From: Allobacillus saliphilus
Lineage (GTDB): Bacteria; Bacillota; Bacilli; Bacillales; Alkalibacillaceae
Direction: 5' to 3'
Assembly: GCF_018138385.1 (NCBI RefSeq)
Contig: NZ_JAGSIE010000023.1
Location: 1-64,000, forward strand
DNA length: 64,000 bases
The notes beneath the pieces were generated by a model. It was not told the DNA's origin, searched no databases, and worked only from the letters and a program-made list of their open reading frames with translations. A program made the position numbers and the translations under genes. Positions 59,576-64,000 of the stretch are shown here, piece by piece. Position 1 is the first letter of the stretch. Each line of letters starts with the position of its first letter.

Positions 59576-60490
59576 ATGTCTTCAGATGAAAAATACGAAA
59601 ATCTAGAGAACAATAACGATCAATTGAATACGCCGGATCAAGAACCCCGTGCCGACTCCAATTCAACTGAAAAAAGTAATGCAGAAAAAATGGAAAGAAC
59701 GGAACAGCACCCGATGAATGGTAATCTTGAAGCAAAAACGGACACCGAGTTGCCACCAAAACCTGAAGGCCAAGGTGAACTCGAAGCGAAGAAAGATGAT
59801 GGATATGAACATGTCAGTGAAAGTGCCGTTAACTTAGACCATGCAGGCGAATTGCAACCAACGGATATACCTCCAAGCCTCGGTGGTGAAGCGGAAATTA
59901 ATTTTCCGTGGGATGACGATGAGGGTACAGCACAAGAAGATTCACCAGCACTTACGCCAGATGCGAAACTTCCAGAAGAAGCAGAAGAAGATGCCGAGCT
60001 ACCTGCATATAAACCAGACGCTGAGTTGCCGGCAGAAGAAATAGCGGTGCAGACACCAGAAGAGGCAGCGAAACTGCAGACGGAAGCGAAATACCTTGCC
60101 GAACTTCCTTTTGTGAAAGTTTTTCATCCACAAAATGCTGATGAAGAAACAAAAATCTTAACATTAGGTGAGCTGGAAAAAACACAAGAAGCAAGTGAAG
60201 ATTCAACACTTGTTGCAGGAGAAGCGGTTAAAGAAGAGAAGCCGAGAGAACCACAGAATCGAAAAGAAGCAAGAAAAGCGAAACGGGAAGAACGAAAAAA
60301 GAACCCCCGTGGACCGATTCGTTATTTACCGGTTTGGTTACGTCTAATCATCGTCATTGCCCTTTGTTTCGCTGGTTTAATCATTGGCCTTGTGGTTGGC
60401 TACGGATTAATCGGCGATGGCGAAAACCCACAAGACGTCTTAAAGATCGAGTTTTGGAAAAGCATTTACGATTATATTCAAGGAAAGTAA
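59576..60490 (+). CDS. EpuA-like membrane protein (annotated in relatives as RNA polymerase beta-like)
   Basis: A 304-residue protein: about 220 acidic, Pro/Glu-rich, low-complexity residues, a basic patch (NRKEARKAKREERKKNPRGP), then the conserved end PIRYLPVWLRLIIVIALCFAGLIIGLVVGYGLIGDGENPQDVLKIEFWKSIYDYI. The end, with one membrane helix, is the EpuA-type domain found next to fabZ or murA in Firmicutes. The name 'RNA polymerase subunit beta' used in databases is probably wrong. The long acidic head is unusual, with ELP repeats around residues 125-185. Role unknown. Confidence 0.8.
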   Translation: MSSDEKYENLENNNDQLNTPDQEPRADSNSTEKSNAEKMERTEQHPMNGNLEAKTDTELPPKPEGQGELEAKKDDGYEHVSESAVNLDHAGELQPTDIPPSLGGEAEINFPWDDDEGTAQEDSPALTPDAKLPEEAEEDAELPAYKPDAELPAEEIAVQTPEEAAKLQTEAKYLAELPFVKVFHPQNADEETKILTLGELEKTQEASEDSTLVAGEAVKEEKPREPQNRKEARKAKREERKKNPRGPIRYLPVWLRLIIVIALCFAGLIIGLVVGYGLIGDGENPQDVLKIEFWKSIYDYIQGK

Positions 60491-60509
60491 TCAATGAGGA
60501 GGAGTCTTC

Positions 60510-60944
60510 ATGTTGGATATTGAGCAAATTAAAGAAATCATTCCCCACCGTTACCCTTTCTTGCTTGTCGACCAAATAGAAAGTGTTGAAGAAGGTAAAG
60601 GCGCAGTCGGTTACAAAAACGTCACAGCGAATGAACCATTTTTCCAAGGTCATTTCCCGAATTATATGGTGATGCCTGGCGTGTTGATCGTTGAAGCACT
60701 CGCACAAGTCGGTGCAGTTGCCATATTAAAAATGGAAGAAAACCAAGGTAAACTTGGCATGTTCACTGGAATCGATAAATGCCGATTCAAACGCCAAGTA
60801 AAACCAGGCGATCGATTGAAGCTAGAAGTCGAAATGGTGAAATTAAAAGGACCAATCGGCAAAGGAAAAGCAAAAGCAACCGTTGACGGCGAGCTCGCAT
60901 GTGAAGCTGAGATTATGTTTGCGATTGTTGATCCAGAAAAATAA
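60510..60944 (+). CDS. fabZ: 3-hydroxyacyl-[acyl-carrier-protein] dehydratase FabZ
   Basis: A 144-residue hot-dog dehydratase with [13 protein letters not shown], the catalytic His48 in [16 protein letters not shown] and Glu62 in VEALAQ. It removes water from 3-hydroxyacyl-ACP in type II fatty-acid synthesis. GAGGAG precedes ATG 60510, 19 bp after the EpuA-like gene. A terminator follows. Confidence 0.97.
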   Translation: MLDIEQIKEIIPHRYPFLLVDQIESVEEGKGAVGYKNVTANEPFFQGHFPNYMVMPGVLIVEALAQVGAVAILKMEENQGKLGMFTGIDKCRFKRQVKPGDRLKLEVEMVKLKGPIGKGKAKATVDGELACEAEIMFAIVDPEK

Positions 60945-60956
60945 TATGTAACTCAG

Positions 60957-60986
60957 ATGACCAAATCATGCATTTGGTCATTTTTA
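60957..60986 (+). terminator. fabZ terminator
   Basis: ATGACCAAAT and ATTTGGTCAT form a perfect 10-bp stem around CATGC, followed by TTTT. Confidence 0.92.
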
Positions 60987-61017
60987 ATACCAAGAATCAG
61001 AACGACCATTCACGTTT

Positions 61018-61297
61018 CTTCAGTGTTAAATCGACTAGCTTCAGTGTTCGCTCGCGTACCTTCCGTGTTAATCCGCGTACCTTCAGTGTTAATTTCTGCA
61101 TCTTCCGTGTTAATTCACGTAGCTTCAGTGTTAAATTCTACATCTTCAGTGTTAATCCGCATTCCTTCAGTGTTATTCAGCGTTCTTCAGTGTTAATCCG
61201 CATTCCTTCAGTGCTTCAGTCCTGAATCCTGTAAGTTCACTGTTAATCTGCATGCCACCAGGTTCGCTCGCGTACCTTCAGTGTTCCTCTGTATCAC
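61018..61297. repeat. 21-bp periodic array L (family 3, inverted)
   Basis: Units with the core CTTCAGTGTTAATCCGCRT start at 61018, 61039, 61060, 61081, 61102, 61123, 61144, 61165, then 61185 (one 20-bp step) and 61206, and continue degenerate to about 61297. The reverse complement GCGGATTAACACTGAAGG matches array A at about 16 of 21 positions. It lies after the fabZ terminator. Confidence 0.9.
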
Positions 61298-61442
61298 ATA
61301 CTTGAGCCATTCTATGACCGCAAATAATTGAATCAGTTACACACAAAAATTGTCCCTTAAAATACTTTTTCTTAAAAAAATTGATTAAAGGTCTCTCCTT
61401 TGGAAATACTACTGCTTGAGTAATCTTTTTAGGAGGGACATA

Positions 61443-61721
61443 ATGAAATCATCACTCATGAAGTCGTTACTTGCTCTTTTCTTAGTAATCGGTGCGCTTG
61501 CCGGGTGTGCTGACGCTGAAGATGAGGAACCAACGAACCAAGAACAAGATAATATGGAAGAGCAAGAAAACGGAGATCAAGGTATGAACGGCGATAATGG
61601 CGACCAAGAAATGGACGGTGGTCAAGATAACGGTGACCAAGGCATGAATGGTGACCAAGATAGCGAAGATCCAATGCAAGATGAATTGGATCAAGAAGAA
61701 GACAAAGAAAAAGAAAACTAA
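61443..61721 (+). CDS. Small acidic lipoprotein
   Basis: A 92-residue protein with a lipoprotein signal (MKSSLMKSLLALFLVIGALAGC, lipobox LAGC). The rest is very acidic low complexity with repeats of the GDQ-G/E-MNGD type. ATG 61443 follows TTAGGAGGG. Likely exposed on the outer face of the membrane; possibly cation-binding. Function unknown. Confidence 0.75.
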   Translation: MKSSLMKSLLALFLVIGALAGCADAEDEEPTNQEQDNMEEQENGDQGMNGDNGDQEMDGGQDNGDQGMNGDQDSEDPMQDELDQEEDKEKEN

Positions 61722-61969
61722 ACGAATGAATGGCTGGCCTTTGATTAAATCAACGGGTCAGTCATTTTTTGTGACTCCAATAAAACGAACAAAGCACATC
61801 TTTCCTAGTGAAAATCCAGCAATTTTACAGAACAATAAGTATATTGTTCTAAAAAAGAACAAAAATTTGTAAAAATAATTTGAAAATTATTGTAAGTTCA
61901 TCTATATTAAAGAAGATTACTTCTTCATCTAAATTTTTTTAAAATCGTAGAAAGGAATGTGAAAAGAAA

Positions 61970-62455
61970 GTGACTAGTCGATCCATCCAAAAGATCCAGC
62001 ATTACACTATCAACGCAAAAACGCTGATGATTTGTCCTGATGTCGACCCACACCAATGCTTAATTTACGAGGGAGAAGACCTTTACTTATGTGAATCTAC
62101 ATCATTCAACATTGTCGATCAATCATGTATGAGTAGAGGAACAACGTTAGACGGTAGAAGACAAGCCGTCAAATCGATCTTAGAGAATAAACATAAACCG
62201 CCCATTCCAATTGATACGGAAAAGGGACTTATTTTTATGCCGACAAAAATTATGCGAGATGTCGAATGTGCATGGATATCATACAATCACCTACATAAAG
62301 TTGATGCACATCCAAGCGACCCGTCAATATCAAACATTACATTTGCCAATGGTCTCACCTATGAGGCCATCGTCAGCAAAAAGCAGCTTACAAAGCAAAT
62401 CGTTATGGCTGGTCACGTATTCGGTCATTTCAAAAAAGGAAGCTTTTTAGGATAA
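61970..62455 (+). CDS. comK: Competence transcription factor ComK-like protein
   Basis: A 161-residue protein matching the ComK family through ..YTINAKTLMICPDVDP.., ..NIVDQSCMSRGTTLDGRRQAVKSILENKHKPPIPIDTEKGLIFMPTKIMRDVECAWISYNHL... and TFANGLTYEAIVSKKQLTKQI. ComK turns on DNA-uptake genes in Bacillus. It is about 30 residues shorter than the B. subtilis protein at the C-terminus. The start is GTG 61970 after AAAGGAATG. The A/T-rich upstream region could hold AT-boxes, but no clean AAAA-N5-TTTT pair was found. It could be a ComK1/ComK2-type paralogue. Confidence 0.85.
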   Translation: MTSRSIQKIQHYTINAKTLMICPDVDPHQCLIYEGEDLYLCESTSFNIVDQSCMSRGTTLDGRRQAVKSILENKHKPPIPIDTEKGLIFMPTKIMRDVECAWISYNHLHKVDAHPSDPSISNITFANGLTYEAIVSKKQLTKQIVMAGHVFGHFKKGSFLG

Positions 62456-62589
62456 ATCGTGAACACTTCTATTGAAGGATAGAACTGTATTTTTGTGAGC
62501 TACCGGTGTTTAGAGCGCTCCTATTGAAGCGGAGACATGAATGATCACTCGCTATCCGCGATTAGAAAGGAGAAGAAAATAAGACACGA

Positions 62590-62620
62590 AAAAGCTAGGC
62601 GACCAGCCTAGTTTTTTTCT
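62590..62620 (+). terminator. Terminator downstream of comK
   Basis: CTAGGC and GCCTAG around GACCA, flanked by an A run and followed by seven T. It is about 140 bp after comK. The sequence in between has no supported gene, though a 13-codon frame and a small RNA are possible. Confidence 0.75.
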
Positions 62621-62679
62621 TGGAATGTAACAACATTTTCACTTGCTATATGGCATCTATTTCTGTATCGTAGTGACTA

Positions 62680-62697
62680 TGACTGACTGGTCATTCT
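62680..62697. promoter_or_regulatory. Candidate operator of the TetR regulator
   Basis: TGACTGACTGGTCATTCT, an imperfect dyad about 20 bp before the TetR start, resembles operators of TetR-type repressors such as FadR (TGAATGA..TCATTCA). Autoregulation is inferred. Confidence 0.5.
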
Positions 62698-62716
62698 AGT
62701 ATTGGAGATGACAGAA

Positions 62717-63550
62717 TTGAAGGATAAAAAAACAGAGATTATCGAAGCAAGCATTGAGCTATTTGCCAAAAAAGGCTTTCACACCACGTCGGTACAGGAA
62801 ATCGTCAATAAAGCCAACGTGGCAAAAGGCTCGTTCTATACGTATTTTCAATCGAAAAATGAGTTGATCTTTTCAATCTATACGTATTATTCCAATTTGA
62901 CGCAAAACAAAATGGATCAAGTAAAAGAGCGATTCGACGATCCAAGAGAAGCGTTCAAAAAGCAGCTTGAAATTTTCTTTGAGTTATTGAAATCGAATAA
63001 ATCATTGATTGTGATGCTCATGCAAGGGCAAATATCAATCGATAAAGATATCGAGTCTCTCATTCAACAATCGAAACAAAGAAATTTCAATTGGGCAAAA
63101 GAAAACCTTGCAGCCATTTACGGTGATGACTTTCAGCCATACCTGAACGATGCCGCAATTTTGTTGAATGGAATCGTCAACGGGTATGCAAGTTGGCTCA
63201 TTGGTGATAATGCTAATTTTGAAACTGATCGACTCGCGGCATTTACTGTCAGACGATTGGATGACGTTTGCTATGGAATGCAGCAACAAAATGAAGAACC
63301 GATGATACAAGAATTGCCCGATTATTTACAAGAAAGATCCCTGATTGCTCAAGAGATTGAATGGAAGTTATCCAATGAAGTCGAATCGAATGAAACGACT
63401 GAAAGAGCAATTGAGGCTATACAGGTGTTACAAGAGGAGTTCCAAAAAGAACATCCTCAATCAGTCGTCATTCAATCGATGCTGCAATTAGTCGAAGAAG
63501 TAGAAAGTACACGAGTAGAAACGAACCGCCTCAGGAGATTGATTGAATGA
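62717..63550 (+). CDS. TetR-family transcriptional regulator
   Basis: A protein of about 277 residues with an N-terminal TetR helix-turn-helix (KKTEIIEASIELFAKKGFHTTSVQEIVNKANVAKGSFYTYFQSKNELIFSIY) and an unusually long C-terminal ligand/dimer domain with a final coiled part (EEFQKEHPQSVVIQSMLQLVEEVESTRVETNRLRRL). The start is taken as TTG 62717 with GGAG nine bases upstream; ATG 62708 and TTG 62702 are alternatives. In many Bacilli such regulators precede an efflux system, and the lipoprotein gene that follows fits this. Confidence 0.85.
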   Translation: MKDKKTEIIEASIELFAKKGFHTTSVQEIVNKANVAKGSFYTYFQSKNELIFSIYTYYSNLTQNKMDQVKERFDDPREAFKKQLEIFFELLKSNKSLIVMLMQGQISIDKDIESLIQQSKQRNFNWAKENLAAIYGDDFQPYLNDAAILLNGIVNGYASWLIGDNANFETDRLAAFTVRRLDDVCYGMQQQNEEPMIQELPDYLQERSLIAQEIEWKLSNEVESNETTERAIEAIQVLQEEFQKEHPQSVVIQSMLQLVEEVESTRVETNRLRRLIE

Positions 63551-63637
63551 TTTTCATAAAAGCGAATTCATGATCATAAAATGTCAACTTGAACTGAACG
63601 GCAGAACTCGAGTCAAACGCCATTACTCAAAAGGTGC

Positions 63638-63826
63638 GCAGGCCGTTCAAAGAAACCGTCTAACTTTCAAAAAGGCGCCGTGGACGTTCAATTGTAGCGT
63701 CTAACCGTTCAAAAACGCGTGACGAACGTTCAAATCCAGCGTCTAACCGTTCAAAAACGCTTCGCAACCGTTCATAAGCGCGTCTTAACCATTCAAACTG
63801 AGCATCCAACCGCTCAACCCAAAACG
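63638..63826. repeat. 21-bp periodic array M (family 1)
   Basis: Nine units from 63638 with the core TCTAACCGTTCAAAAACGC, exactly 21 bp apart. It lies between the TetR gene and the final lipoprotein gene. Same core as arrays B, C and D. Confidence 0.88.
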
Positions 63827-63907
63827 CACAACCGCCCATCGAAAACCACCGAAAGGGCATATCACCAAACATAATAAAAATAAACGAGGGAGTAAGGAGT
63901 GAACATC

Positions 63908-64000
63908 ATGTTCAAACGAATTTTCATAACACTGATTCTCATGACAGCGCTCATACTAGCTGCATGTAATGATGAATCAAATGAAGACGAAAACAATGAA
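63908..64000 (+). CDS. Lipoprotein, N-terminal part (cut by the window end)
   Basis: Thirty-one codons open to the end of the window: MFKRIFITLILMTALILAAC followed by NDESNEDENNE. This is a lipoprotein signal with lipobox LAAC. AAGGAGTGAACATC precedes ATG 63908. After a TetR regulator, the membrane-fusion subunit of an efflux pump is a reasonable guess, but the visible part does not show it. Confidence 0.7.
   Translation, partial: MFKRIFITLILMTALILAACNDESNEDENNE

Noticed and set aside
61456-61694. Minus-strand frames opposite the acidic lipoprotein
   Set aside because: Mirror of low-complexity GAC/GAT/GGT codons; no ribosome site.
62540-62585. 13-codon frame MITRYPRLERRRK after comK
   Set aside because: Too short to support and its codons overlap a purine-rich stretch likely to be chance.

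Overview
The window is a chromosomal segment of an endospore-forming, motile, low-to-moderate G+C Firmicute, most likely a member of the Bacillaceae. The evidence is a gene order that follows the pyrG-to-fabZ part of the Bacillus subtilis chromosome: rpoE-pyrG-spo0F-tal-murA-glpX-rho-rpmE-tdk-prfA-prmC, then spoIIR-tsaC-mntP-ywlE-rpiB-ywlG-glyA-(murB)-upp, the nine-gene atp operon, ywzB-ywmB-murA-spoIID-spoIIQ, spoIIID, and mbl-flhO-flhP-fabZ. I see no rRNA or tRNA genes and no CRISPR array.

Layout. 1-2.5 kb: the 3' end of an IS256-family transposase, a guanylate kinase paralogue and an orphan ABC-2 permease. 2.8-9.0 kb: rpoE, pyrG with a reiterative-transcription attenuator, spo0F, a probable fbaA scar, tal, a murA and glpX. 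9.3-12.7 kb: a NERD/zinc-ribbon protein and a GntR-ABC operon. 12.9-17.75 kb: rho, a cysteine-less (type B) L31 gene, tdk, prfA and prmC. 17.75-24.6 kb: an accessory island between prmC and spoIIR. It holds a decayed DUF2089/ABC module, small membrane-protein cassettes each followed by a similar ~60-bp element, 40-bp copies of the prmC 3' end, and a duplicated acetyltransferase. 24.7-36.6 kb: spoIIR, the tsaC to glyA group, murB, upp and a secreted subtilase. 37.0-44.6 kb: the complete F1Fo ATP synthase operon (atpZ, atpI, BEFHAGDC). 45-51 kb: cell-wall and sporulation genes. 51.3-56 kb: a MerR-controlled acyl-CoA ligase/dehydrogenase pair and a second NERD protein. 56.8-61 kb: mbl, flagellar rod-type genes, an EpuA-type membrane protein and fabZ. 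61.4-64 kb: lipoproteins, a comK-like gene and a TetR regulator.

The most striking feature is a set of 13 intergenic arrays, all with a period of almost exactly 21 bp, spread through the 64 kb. They fall into four core-sequence families, and each family occurs in both orientations at different loci. Several arrays start just after an intrinsic terminator, so they probably act, if at all, as DNA rather than RNA. Because 21 bp is seven codons, they produce long but spurious open frames.

The second notable feature is the island after prmC. Its promoterless small genes, each closed by a similar repeat, and its att-like duplications of the prmC tail look like accreted gene cassettes.

Functionally the conserved blocks supply nucleotides (pyrG, upp, tdk, rpiB), wall precursors (two murA, murB), central carbon flux (tal, glpX), translation (prfA, prmC, rpmE, tsaC), energy (atp) and forespore/mother-cell control (spo0F, spoIIR, spoIIQ, spoIID, spoIIID). 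Sigma-F- and sigma-E-like promoters can be read in front of four sporulation genes.
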